From Syngnathus acus (lineage: Eukaryota; Chordata; Actinopteri; Syngnathiformes; Syngnathidae), in contig NC_051097.1 of the NCBI RefSeq assembly GCF_901709675.1, positions 9,960,039-10,024,038 of the forward strand: DNA of 64,000 nucleotides, in the 5' to 3' direction. The first letter of the stretch is position 1; every line of letters starts with the position of its first letter. Shown here piece after piece: positions 45,752 to 57,358 of the stretch. The notes below the pieces were generated by a model that was given only the letters and a program-made list of their open reading frames with translations, searched no databases and had not been told where the DNA came from. The position numbers were made by a program, and so were the translations under genes.

Positions 45752-46731
45752 GTTTTATTTTTTAATTTTTAATTTTTATTATCTTTTTTTTTACAATGCA
45801 GCATACTATATATTTATTTGTGTAGCGCTTTCACATTTTCAATATTGCTCCATCTTGATTTCAACGTATTCATAGATCATATCAATCCTTTCTAAGATGC
45901 GTTTTGCGTGTTGGAGCCGCGTGATATGAGGTGATGACAAAATTGAAGCGTTTTAAAAAATAAAATTGTGTATCGGACACTTTATATGGGCTCTAAAATC
46001 GTATGAGGTAAAGTTGTTGTATTCAAAGCTAAGGGGAAAAGGTGTGGGGTGCACTGAGCCTCCGAGACTAAAGGGGGCGCTATGATACTTTTAATGTTTA
46101 ACGGCTGCAGCTATTTGTCGCTGTTTTGGCCAAACACGAAACTATCCCTGTCGCAATTATCAAGTATATTCAGACATTAATAATTATTTTAAACGACTAT
46201 GCCCGTTGTTCCTGTAACGAACTAACTGCTCCCCCATCCTGCCTTCAAGGTAATGCGATCAAAAAAGGTTTCGTTTTACTTTGAAAGTGAAAGTGACTTT
46301 CCCAGTAAACGCGAGATATGCGTGTCGTGATGTGCAGGTATGCAGGTAGGCCCTTTCGCAATGTTTACTTCTGACGACATGCAATTCATTTTTTAAATGA
46401 CAAATCGAAAACGTTTTGGATGTTGTGCACTGTAGCCAACCCATGCTAACACTGCTATTAAAGTACATATTATGTGGTTTCGAATGGCTTTAGCCTCACG
46501 TCAGATTTTCTTTTTTTGACGTGAATTCGTAAATAATTGTACAGATGGCTGTTGATTTTTACTCATCAGTCACATTGCCTTAAACCTTTTTTTTTTTTTT
46601 CCATTCCTCTAGGTTTTACTGTGTAAACAACAATGCAAGAAATGGCTGCAGGTTTCTTTTTCCATACTAAAGACAGCACTTGTGCAATTCTCAGAGGATA
46701 ATACAGACTGGCATTATCTGATCTTCCACTC

Positions 46732-49191
46732 ATGATCATGGCATCGGACACTGAGCCACTTGCACCACAAGTGGAGAACCCCCCGCCGCCCGAGGTCACC
46801 AATGTCAACAAGTTAGGGCGAAGAACTAACCAGCTTCAGTTCTTGCGGAGTGTATTGGTGAAGGCTGTGTGGAAGCACCATTTTGCCTGGCCTTTTTACC
46901 ATCCTGTCGATGCTGTGGCTCTGAAATTGCCAGTGAGTACTGTGCACAGTAACTTTCCAACCGTTATTTTCCTAATACTTCCTATAAATTTAGGATTATC
47001 ATACCATAATAACCAACGCTATGGATTTGGGAACCATCAAACAAAGACTCGAGAACAATTACTATTGGAGTGCCACTGAATGTTTGCAGGACTTCAACAC
47101 CATGTTCACCAACTGCTACGTTTATAACAAGGTGGGTGGAACACGCACAGAACATCAATGCCTTTGAGTGCGCTCAGACGCGCCCTTACTCCTCTCCATC
47201 TAGCCCACAGATGACATAGTGCTGATGGCTCTCAGCTTGGAAAAGATTTATTTGCAAAAAGTTGCACAGATGCCTCAGAAAGAAGTAGAGCTGGTGTCTC
47301 ATCCAGCCAAAGGGAAAAGTAAAAAAAAAAGTTCAGGTAATGGAGGCCTCAGATTAGTAGTATGGGAGGAGATTTTACTTTACAAAAGTATTTGATGTAT
47401 GCGCACAGGTGGACTGGAGGCCCTGCAGACAGATTCTTCACAGGCCAACACCGTACGTCTTCTTGAGTCTACACCATGCTTGCTTGCATCATGAGAAATT
47501 AACCGTATTGTTTAATTTAACCAATAAAGAAGAAAAGCTTGAAGAAGAGGAGCGATTCGACCGAATTGAACGACTCACCAGAAAGCAAGAGAAGACGGCA
47601 AATCACCGAGCTTTCCAGCCTCTTTTTTACCAGTGAAAAAGAGTTAACACTTCAAGACGGTGAGACGATCCAACTGAGCAAACAACTGCGATGCTGCAAG
47701 GAGATTCTGAAGGAAATGCTCTCCAAGAAGCACGCAGCCTACGCTTGGCCTTTCTACAAGCCTGTGGATGTTGAAGCATTGCAGCTGCACGACTATCGTG
47801 ACATCATCAAGTGCCCAATGGATCTTAGTACTGTCAAGGTAATAAGTCACGTATTTACTTTTTCCTTTCATCAAATGGGGCTTTCGATTTCAGCAAAGGC
47901 TGTCTTGTCATCTCTCACATTCCATCACTCATTACTTCATTACATTAGCGATGGGGAAAATGAAGCTTCATATGTGCTTCATGAAGCAGTTGTATTTTTT
48001 TATTATGCTTCTAGATGTCACTCTTAGTTTAAACAAAGAAAATACAAGTCATCATGTGTTCAGCCCAAACTTGAACTGAGATTGCCATCTAGAGGAGAAA
48101 AAAATACAACTACTTCAAGAAGCACATTTGAAGCTTCATTTTCCTATCACTAATCACTAGGCAAAACTGAACAGACGGGAGTACCCAGATGCGCAAAGAT
48201 TTGCTGCGGACGTCAGGTTAATTTTCTCCAACTGTTACAAGTACAACCCCCCGTACCATGACGTCGTCGCCCTGGCCAAGAAGCTTCAGGTACTCTCAGG
48301 AAAATATCACACAGTACAACTCCACAACCTTTTCTGTACGTCTTTGATTCCCTGGTTCTCCTTTCTTTAGAGCGTGTTTGAGAGGAAATTTGCTGCCATT
48401 CTAGACGAGCCCATCAGGAGCACTTCGCAGGTGGCCCACGGTCCGGTTCTGGGTGGGCTGACCACAGTCTCGTCCACTTTGGATAAATCGGATGAACAAG
48501 GCTCACAATTTGCTGAGTTCCAACAACAGGTCTGTAAAGAGTAGTATATTTTTTTTTTACTCCTCTTGATGAAAGTGCACTGACTAATGAACAGTGCCAT
48601 CTAGAGGATTTAGAAAATACATACTGGTTCGTGAAGCAAATTTGAAGCGTCATTATTGCTGCATATTGTTGAGCCTCTTTAATACGTGTCAAGCGTGCCC
48701 TGTAACTCCTAATCTGTTTGATGCAAAAGAATGGAGGTGGCGACTATGACGAAGAATCCCCGCAACTGACGTACCACGAGAAGCACCAGCTGAGTCTGGA
48801 CATAAACAGACTATCGGGCATAAAGCTGGGCCAGGTGGTACGCATCATTCAGAAACGGGAGCCGTCCGTGTGCGACGCCAACCCTGACGAGATCGAGATC
48901 GACTTTGAGAGTCTGAAACCGTCGACTTTGCGCGCACTGCAGCAATACGTGCGTTGTTGTCTGTACAAGAAGTTCAAGAGATTTCAGAGTAAGTGAATGA
49001 TGGTTTTGATCGGGGCTGATGTCAAGATTTTTTTTTTTTTGAAATGCAAATCAGTAACTGCTTGAATTTTATTTCCATTAACAGAGAAGAGGTGTCAAGT
49101 CGGAGCTTTTCAAATGGAAAGCAGCAGCAGCTCCTCAGATTCCGACGTCAACAGTTCTTTGGAATCCAGTTCAGAAAATACTGACTTGTGA
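46732..49191 (+). CDS. Compact BET bromodomain protein, BRD3-like (9 exons, 492 aa)
   Basis: Acetyl-lysine chromatin reader. Exons: 46732-46932, 46994-47131, 47204-47336, 47409-47452, 47530-47838, 48161-48289, 48371-48529, 48730-48988, 49085-49191. All phases agree, with a stop after 492 codons. BD1 (about 32-135) has [11 protein letters not shown] and [17 protein letters not shown]2 (about 221-322) has [16 protein letters not shown] and [16 protein letters not shown]. Both WPF shelves and both acetyl-lysine Asn are present. The NET domain (about 385-457) has [18 protein letters not shown] and [14 protein letters not shown]. The tail is a Ser/Glu/Asp-rich SEED-like stretch ending SSENTDL. It lies next to wdr5 and vav2 as BRD3 does in human, so brd3 orthology is likely. 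However, human BRD3 is 726 aa, and here the BD1-BD2 and BD2-NET linkers are less than half length with no evident motif B coiled coil. Met3 (GCA context) is an alternative start. BRDT-like function cannot be excluded. Confidence 0.88.
47944..48154. mobile_element. Inverted-repeat MITE filling most of BET intron 5
   Basis: The left arm starts ATTAGCGATGGGGAAAATGA and the right arm, read on the minus strand, starts ATTAGTGATAGGAAAATGAA. The two arms match for about 80 bp, including AGTTGTATTTTTTT and CTAGATG segments, so the element is almost entirely a hairpin. No clear target duplication was found. It occupies about 211 of the 322 intron bases and ends six bases before the exon 6 boundary. 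Confidence 0.75.
48591..48656 (+). repeat. Partial copy of the GAAGCTTCAT-type repeat
   Basis: AGTGCCATCTAGAGGA, then ACTGGTTCGTGAAGCAAATT and TGAAGCGTCAT, related to the right arm of the intron 5 MITE. It lies in intron 7 of the BET gene. Confidence 0.5.
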
Positions 49192-49775
49192 AAGCGACCC
49201 CCTCCCATCCTTTGACGTCTCCAGATTACATACGGTACAATCCTAAGGCCAAGTCCTTACCTTTCATTTTTTTATATCGTGAATCTTTTTTCTCAAATCG
49301 AGCTTGCGTTTCCAAACACCCACACTTGTATTCTCAAAGAAACATAAATGTAGGCTGACAAAGAAAACAACAGGCCACCTCAGCAGACCAAACTGCAAAG
49401 TCACTCGCTGCTGTGAAATCTGATGATGACTCTGAATTCCTTTTATGACGCTTCGATATTATCGCATTTCGATGTTGCACTTCATGCTTAACTTTTTTTC
49501 CCCAAAGCCTTAAGATACCGAAAGTATAAGATACTGGGTCTGACTTGAATGTGACCGTTCAGTTATCGACGTTAAGTAGAGTTGTTCAGCAATGCCACAC
49601 TACATGTTACTTTTCACTACTTGTATATAGTTGCACCTATGTTTGGTTACCTGTGATCTTGTTTTCTCATGCAATAATGTTTATTTTTTTATTGGCCCGA
49701 CTTGCCTGCATTTGTTCAAATGTGCCTTCTTCAGATTACCATAAAAATTAAATATTAAAGACAATACTTAAAAAT
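49192..49775 (+). other. 3' UTR of the BET gene (predicted)
   Basis: AT-rich sequence after the BET stop codon, ending with two overlapping ATTAAA variant poly(A) signals at 49747-49759. No coding potential is seen. Confidence 0.45.
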
Positions 49776-52600
49776 GTTAGTATTTATTAATAATATTATG
49801 ATTGTTATTATTAAGGCAACTAGTTTGTCTCGTTTGCTTTCTGAGCTAAACCAATGTGAGGAATAAGTGCTCAAGCTGAGATGCAGTTCTGGAGTCAGCC
49901 ACAGTGTGGCAGTACAGCACCAACTTTCGCAATGACCCACCTGAAACTCAAAAATTGCAGGCAGGATATATTTTCTCAAATTTTTACTGTTACATATACA
50001 CATACTATAGTAGCCAACCGTGTTGGGATTTGAAAAACATGGATTACCCTTTTAAATTGGAATTATGTATGTGATACCTGTGCAAAATCTTCAATCAGAT
50101 ATGGCTTCATTTTTGCCTTTGTACTTCTATGACTTCTTTTAAAAATGTTCAAAAGTCCAAATTAGCCATTAAGTGTGTCAACTGTCACGAGTTCCAACAC
50201 AAGAGCTTGGATTGCGTGCAGATGCATTCATCATTGACTCCTTTGCAGTCAGACTATGGGCCGCATTCCCTTCATGCATCAACCACACAAACGCAACCTC
50301 GAGGGCATGATTGATCAGTGCCACAACTGCAATGACAAGTCGTCATTACGGGACCAGTGAGCATCAGTCACAGACCATGAGGTTAATACTAAAAAGACCA
50401 CACGCATGCAACTTCCCACTTTTGCTTTTCTACTGCCTCACGTTTAGGGCGAGGGGAAAGTATAAATTCACTTAATGTGGTTTGCCAACGTCAATTTTGT
50501 TACAAGACGTGTTGGGCGTGCTTGATGGCGCGTTTGTTCAACAATTGATTTTCATTATGCATACTTTTTTTTGGTATACTTAATTATCCACATAGTTTAT
50601 GACACATCTGATTAATCTATCTTTGAACCATTCGTCATCTGGTAGAAAATTGCTGAGCATGAACTCTTGCAGCGCAGAATCTCATTCATATACATTACCG
50701 TCAAAAGATTCAAATCAGCAACATTTGTTATGTTTGCATAAATAAAATCGGATTTTATTTTTCTCTAAATCACTCTACAAAGACCGATAATGGTGTTTAT
50801 TATTTATTTATTTACTTACTTAGTAACTGGGACCAGTGCTGATGACATCACTCTCAGTAGGGTTGCTAAAATGATATTCCGAATTTCAGCCATATGTCAC
50901 ATCTTGAAAATATCTTGATGTATGTATGATTTTATAAAACCATAATCTATGGATCGGGAGTTTAAAAGATACAGTATAGCTCATCTCAATGTATAATATA
51001 TATATATATAATAGAGTGCCACCCAGAGGAGAGAAAAAACTAACTGGTTCATGAAGCTTCATTTTGTTTATGATTAAAAAAAAAGGAACACAAGCAACAA
51101 AAAGTGTCCATCACAAATGCAACTGCAACTTTCAAGGCCAGGAGGTTTCCATTTGGCTATGACTTGCTAAATGGTCCGACATTTGTGCCGATGCTTGCAT
51201 TTGTATCATTTGCACTAACAGCTGCCCTCGAGTTGCTCCGCTAATAGGGCACGTTTAATTACGGCACAAATATGACTCACAGTGAATGATGATGAAGAGT
51301 AAAAGAGCCGACGCAAAGCAACACATTCACAGACGACAGTAAAAAAGAAAATTGCAGGAAAGCAACCTACCCTGTCCATTGACATTCCCCAAACATTGCT
51401 CATAAATTATTGCAACCCATCACGGGTTTCTCGCTCACGGCCTCGTGCGACTTTCTATACCCTTCCATAATGCTTCAGCTATGTGGAAGACAATAATATG
51501 TTTGACCATGAATGAGGCACTGTCCCTATAAAAATGTGTTAGTTGAAGACTCATGACCTGAAGGCCTGGCATAATAAATGCTTAAGGGCGCAACGAGCTC
51601 GTCAAGAACAGAAAAAGGGAAGAAATATGCCGCTTTGAATATTTAATTTCCGCCTCATCATAACATAGCGTTAGAGAATAACAATGCAAATAAATGTAGA
51701 ATGGGGATTTTGTTTTATGACATTCCACAAATATGCAGAAGAAATGCAAAATAATGAGGACATTAGGATTTTTAAGAGGACCTTCAAGGCCTTTGAGTAG
51801 GGCAATAAAATTATAGCGCACAAGTCCCTAGTGTAATGTTTTGGATAAGAGAAAGCTCTCACGTGACACATTTGCTGTTGCACACAGCTTTTTTTGGAGA
51901 ATATTTGCATAAAAAGTCAAGGGATGGCAAGTGAGTGCATCCTTGATTGTCTGGTTATTGAATTGTCCTCAACTTGACTGTTGGAGTTGTCTTTGTTCAT
52001 TCTGAAAGACTTTTTGCTGCTTCTTACCCCAAATAGATTTGATCAAGAAAATGCAGCACCTGTTGTATGCTGCCTTGGAACAGTTGCAACCTGCTAGAAT
52101 GGCCAGAATATTTCTCAGCCAGACTTAAACAAGCAAAAGGCTTCCTGTCAAAATACGCAAGCGTTTTTTATGCCGCTAGGAAATAAACTCATCCGATGCA
52201 TTACGTCCCAGAGGGAATCTGCAGGTGGGAGGAAGCATAATGGCCTTTGAGTTGATAAATTAATGAGGCGTGACAAAAAAGGCTTGAACATGTGACATGT
52301 TGATGTTCGTGGCAATCATGTTCTTAATTGTCCGCATGACAGCTGCATTAACAAGAGCGAGCGGTAAAGATGATAAATAATTTCCAAACAAAAATCATTT
52401 AAAAAAAAAAGTAGATTACTAAATCATATTTGTAAGTAAACAATCTTACCCCGACTACATTTCAAATTATGAATGGGAAGAGCCTTGTCATTAAACCCTG
52501 CCCATGCAGTGCTCAAACTCCACCACAAGGAGGCGTGCCATGAAGCGCCGCTTTAAAAAAAAGAAAGGGAAAAAAAGAAAGAAAGAAAAACATGGGCAGA
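49776..52600. other. Intergenic region between the BET gene and vav2
   Basis: About 2.8 kb without recognisable coding sequence. It includes a copy of a short interspersed repeat at 51014-51068, a (TA)n tract near 50995-51012 and otherwise unremarkable AT-rich sequence. The promoter and 5' UTR of vav2 presumably begin toward its right-hand end or just beyond. Confidence 0.45.
51014..51068 (+). repeat. Partial copy of the GAAGCTTCAT-type repeat
   Basis: AGTGCCACCCAGAGGAG, then AACTGGTTCATGAAGCTTCA and a short TTTTG tail. Intergenic, between the BET gene and vav2. Confidence 0.45.
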
Positions 52601-53493
52601 TTCGAAGTGCACACATCCGTGCACGGCGTGTGTTGGTTCTCTAACAAACTGTCAACACCATCCTGACGGGTGATCCGAAGTGAAGTGCCGGCGGCACGCA
52701 CAAGCTCGTTAGACCTTCGGGTCAAGAGCGCACGCTTTGTCCTGGCGTTTGTGTCGCTCTGCACGGGAGTTTGGGGATTTGAACATCTCTTTGAGGGGAA
52801 ACGTGGAGCGAGAATCGAGACACAGAAAAGGAGAACGGACTTGCGATCACAGCAGAGCAAAAGGAAGGAGATCCGTTTTTCATGCACCGAGCAACGTCAC
52901 GCAAACCGGATAAAGTCATTGTTTCAGTCCCGCTTGGATGTTTCCGCTGGAGCCGAGCATGATTTGGAGTGTGCTCCTCGAACAGGATGGTCGTGAGGTC
53001 CAAGTATTTCTTTTTTCTTAGCGTGATCCCTCCTTACATGAATTCGGCTTCCTCGCCTTGACCCAGCAACTAAATAAGACGCGTGCGCGTTTTTTTGTGT
53101 TGCTCTACATGACAAATCAGCTGATTTGTTTGGCAGCACGCGGACTTTTTTATTAGGGGACGTTTTCATGCTTGTATTTACCTGGAGAACTTTTTTAACG
53201 ATGAAGAGGAGAAAAATCCCACGCTTGTTTTCGAGTGACATCGCCGCCGTGTAGTGAAGTGGACCCACAAGGGTGGCGTTATTCCAGCTTTTATTTGCAT
53301 CTCCACTGACTGGATCAAATGGCTGACCTGCGCCCACCACATCAAAAAGTTATGAATTCGCCTGACGTTGAATGAGAAACAAGAAGCGGCTGTGTGCAAT
53401 CAGCACGATTTGTGGACTCGTTTTGCGTTCGTGACATTTTGAGCGTATTTGCAGTGGAGTAGAGGGGGGAGAAAAAAAAGAAAAACTGAAGAC

Positions 53494-53697
53494 ATGGAGG
53501 AATGGAGGCAATGCGGACGATGGCTGATCGACTGCAAGGTTCTGCCCCAGAACCACCGGGTCGTGTGGCCCTCAGCTGCCGTGTTCGATCTAGCGCAAGC
53601 CTTGCGTGACGGGGTGCTCCTGTGCCAGATGTTGCACAATCTCTCCCCTGGATCCGTGGACCTGAAGGAGATCAATTTCAGACCTCAGATGTCACAG
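53494..53697 (+). CDS. vav2: VAV2 guanine nucleotide exchange factor, coding exon 1
   Basis: Start of a Rho/Rac exchange factor that signals downstream of tyrosine kinases. The 68 codons open [20 protein letters not shown] and end [10 protein letters not shown], followed by a consensus donor (CAG|GTGAGT). This is the first half of the calponin-homology domain and differs from human VAV2 exon 1 at only a handful of positions as I recall it (Glu3 for Gln3, Gln for Pro in VLPQN, AAVFDL for VVFDL, QMLHNL for QLLHNL). The next exon (beginning FLCLKNIRTF in human) was not found in the remaining 10.3 kb. This fits the very long VAV2 intron 1, so the gene runs out of the window. The upstream several hundred bases (about 52600-53493) are probably 5' UTR and promoter, with no TATA box recognised. 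Confidence 0.95.
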
Positions 53698-53744
53698 GTG
53701 AGTCTGTAAGCACCAGGTGATGTCTCTTGCACAATATCATATAA

Positions 53745-53783
53745 GTGTGAATTGCGCAATATAAACTATTGCGCAATTCACAC
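53745..53783. repeat. Perfect hairpin with two C/EBP palindromes
   Basis: A 17-bp stem (GTGTGAATTGCGCAATA and its exact complement) encloses a 5-base loop (TAAAC). Each arm contains ATTGCGCAAT, the optimal C/EBP dimer site. It lies 47 bp past the vav2 exon 1 donor. Confidence 0.8.
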
Positions 53784-54973
53784 TCCTCCAATTCACGCAA
53801 AGCAAGTCCACTTTGGACTTTTCAATGTCATAACACACCCACTTATTTGGCCGCAGTCCAAATGACAGAGCTGCACCCCTAACTGTGCAGATCCGAGCTT
53901 AAAATACACACAGGGTCATTCGAGTTATGCGTTGAAAAGAGAAAACGTCCCACCCTTGCACTCTTTTACTGTTTTGCGCGCATCTGCATGGATATTTTTA
54001 TAGTACGTGTGATGGAAAACACCTTCATGTTAGCTGGAGATTAAAAAAAATAATGCTGTGTGTGTAAGTGCAAGTAAATAGGAGCATCTTGAGATAGAAG
54101 ATAGAAGTGTTTCCTTTTTAGATAAAAATGGCTTTCTTGGAGGAGCAGATGGGTGTGGCGTGTTTGAGTCAACTCAGTGGAAGATGCTGGAGAGCCAGCA
54201 CTGTGTGGGTGTGATAACATGACAACAATTTTCTAATGTTGGGATTTGCACTTTGATACCAAATGTGTCTTGCTGCTGTTCTGAAAATACAAAAATCAGC
54301 CAGAAAGCCTTATTTTAAGGTATCGAGTCTTCATGGAAAGTGCCAATACCAGTCACCGATACTTGAAGCAAAAAACAAAATGTGACCATACATCAGCAAA
54401 TTATCATCTGCATCAGAAAGAAAAACATTTTGCTGACATCTTCTTGCTCTCATATTGAAGATCCTGCTTAAAAATATTCTCGCTTACTTTTAAGCAAAAT
54501 GCAATCTTTAATTTATATGTAAAAAAGAGCTGCAGTCATTCTATGACTTTCACAAAAATGACATAAAGCCAGTTTTATTTTATTTTTTTCTCCAGTGTTC
54601 CCTTTCTGCTTCATCTGAATTACGTTACCACAGCCAGCGTGAGGAAGTATTGGCTGCCAAAGGAAGTTCATTTGACCACAGTGGTAGAAGGAGAATGGCA
54701 GCCATTCACCTCTTGTTCAAGTCTCAAATAGTCCTGAACCAATTTGCACAAGTCCATTTGTGTTCCTTGAGCAGTTCTATCCCAAGCTCCTAATTATTGG
54801 ACTTCCAGGTTGCTAGCTTTGCCTGCTATCTTTCTCTTGTTAGCCACGATTAGCCTCAACTTATCTGATCCACAAAGCTTTGGACTGCTTTAATTACAAG
54901 GCGAGCGAGAGGTCGAGCTGGCGTACTTTGATCCTCCCACTAATCCCACGATGAGGAGATGCAGCCACAGCAA

Positions 54974-54990
54974 GGGGGGGGGGGGGGGGG
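54974..54990. repeat. G17 homopolymer
   Basis: Seventeen consecutive G in vav2 intron 1. Confidence 0.85.
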
Positions 54991-55893
54991 CTTCGGTGAC
55001 AAATTGGTTCAACAAAAATCTGGCAGCTCAACAGAAGCACATCGTGATTTATCGTAAAGGAAAAAGGTCAAAGCGTGAGTTTTGACACAGCCGAACGAAG
55101 AAGAGGTCAGGCGTAGCTGTGGCTTTATTTCTTCTCCACGCAAACTTTTTCTTTTTAAAGTGCATGGTAGATAGATATTTGCAATTGTGAATTCCAGGGA
55201 CTGAAAAGCAAATTGTCCATTCATGCATCACTCAAAGTGAAGGACCATTGTGATATTCATGACGCTAATCGTGAGCAGTGAGCCGCACATCAACGTGTCT
55301 GAAATCCAAAGCAACTGAAGGTTTCGTCATTTCAGCGTAATAATAGCCAGCAAATTCAATAACTCGTATATCCGAATGAATCTCCGAAACGAAAAGCTCA
55401 CAGCCGAGACGGACTGCTAAATCCCCGGATTGCGTTCTACCAGGCAGCATTAATCTTACCCTCAAGGTTTTACGTGGATTCCTAATGAGCTCAGATTTTT
55501 TGGAGATGCATCATAACTCCAAGTAGTTCTCATTGTCTGAAACCCGAAGCCCTTGGAGGCCTTCTTCATATTCCACCGGTTCTTTCTCATCCTTTTTTTT
55601 TTCCCTCTGTTAGCTAGGTAGTTGCAAAACCCTTTGGGATGATCCTAGCTTTTGTTTCTGCTCTTGCACGCTCGCTCGCGTGTAGTAAAAACGTTGTCAC
55701 CGTGCCTGCCACAGGGCACCGAGTTATACGCTAGAATTGAGATCCTACCTCTCTCACCACATTTAAAATTCTCTTAAATGTCACATTTGATTAACCGTCA
55801 CACTTTGAAGGCCATCAAGATCCACAAAACAAAATAGACCACCCGGTCTTGTCTAAAATATCTATTAGGGAATGGGGAGGTCCATACTGTAGA

Positions 55894-55907
55894 CCCCCCC
55901 CCCCCCC
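55894..55907. repeat. C14 homopolymer
   Basis: Fourteen consecutive C in vav2 intron 1, under 1 kb from the G17 run. Confidence 0.8.
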
Positions 55908-57264
55908 GTGGGGTAATTTAATCTCAGCCTTTGGTGGACTGTTGACCACTTGACCCAAGCGCTCGCCGGATGCAGGTAATACCGCTAATGGACCTTGTTA
56001 GGGACACTTCCTGGATGGAGCAGCTGGGACCGTGTCACCAGAGGCTAATGGGATTGACGGGAAGAGAACAAAACGAAGCTCGAGCTTTCTAAACCTTTTA
56101 TGTGAGGAAATTCACTTCCCGATGGCATCGGAATCTTTAAATTCTTCCATCGATGTGTTGATCTTTCACACCTGTCGTGTTTTTGTTCTTGGGGTGACAA
56201 AATGGATGTCCCGCTGTTGATTTCCACTTGACCTGGAAGTAAAACTAAAGATGCTCTCAGAATCAAGCGCGTCGGGACAAACTCGGAAGTCAAGAGCTAC
56301 TTGGATCTTTTTATGTTATTTTCCGCAAAGTACAAGTGAAGCTCTGCTGAGAAGTGACAAATTCTTGACGAGTGTGCACTTGTGGACAAGTGCTTGCTTG
56401 CGTGCGTGATATGAATCGAGTCTTATCACGTCTTTCATCGTCTTTCCATTAAAACGATAAGAGCTGCTGTAATTGACACAAATAAACACGCTGAGTTTGC
56501 ACTATTCATTTTTATCTCACAGTTATCTTCAGGTCAAGAGGTGCCAGAATTAATTTAACCGAGAACTAATCGACGATCTGATTAATCGCCTCGTGTTTTA
56601 AAAATCGAGTAATCGTTTGGAGACATTTTTTGAACTGAAGATTGTCTAAATCCCTGTGTGGAAAGCAATTGTTGCTGAAGTTGCCAGTGTGCCAGTGGGC
56701 GGAGCTTAGAAGTTTGGACACAAAATGTCTCGATTTAGTATACTGAAAAGGACAAGTGAACAAATCCCAGATTTGCTGCCACATCTCTTTTCCGCCAATT
56801 TACAAAGAAGCTAGCGCTAATGTTTTTGAACTTTTTAAGCTTCTCGATCGTGTTGGAGGAATTTTGTGGCATATCTTCAATTTCACCCCTGCAAAGGAAT
56901 TCCAATTAGAAGAAGCTTCAGCACTCGCTGGCCCTTTTTTTTTTTTTTTAATTTCACTAGCTGAAGGAGTCGCGGAGCCTTATGAGCGCCATCTGATTTT
57001 TGAAGAGGCTCCATCTGCATGGTGGTTGTTTGGGCTGATTAGCATGGGCACGGAGAGCTGGAGTGCCTCCGTCGTTGCGGAGCCAGCCACGCTCTGCTGG
57101 GCGCCATCACCAAATGAAAAAGTTGTGACCAGCCAGATGGCAGAATATCTCCCCTGCAGTTCCTCTTGTGCCAGACAACAGAAGACTGTTTTATTTCTTC
57201 TCTAGTCATTATTTTTGCTCTTAATTTACTGATCAGTTTTTTGCAAGCAATATTAATTTTAAGT

Positions 57265-57358
57265 AATGGCACAAAGTCGATGCAGAATTTGTCTTCGCGG
57301 GCCACATAAAATGATGTGCCGGGCCGTATCTGGGCCCCAGGCCTTAAGTTTGACATCT
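57265..57358 (-). mobile_element. Truncated hAT-type element, copy C (reverse orientation)
   Basis: GCGGGCCACATAAAATGATG, GGCCGTATCTGGGCCCCAGG and AAGTTTGACATCT are the reverse complement of the 5' part of hAT copies A and B. The other end is missing and no target duplication remains. It lies in vav2 intron 1. Confidence 0.6.

Larger units (their letters stand above)
44813..46731. other. Divergent interval between the HMG-box and BET genes
   Basis: This interval separates the minus-strand HMG-box gene from the plus-strand BET gene and holds the possible small gene (45292-45677). A splice acceptor with a long pyrimidine tract (CCATTCCTCTAG) at about 46612 probably starts the BET exon that carries the ATG. 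A donor-like AAG|GTAATG at about 46250 could end its noncoding first exon. No TATA box is evident and no other coding sequence was recognised. Confidence 0.45.

Noticed and set aside
52513-53340. Several overlapping 90-138-codon frames upstream of vav2
   Set aside because: They occur on both strands over the same bases, show no similarity, and fit a GC-richer 5' UTR/promoter with few stops.
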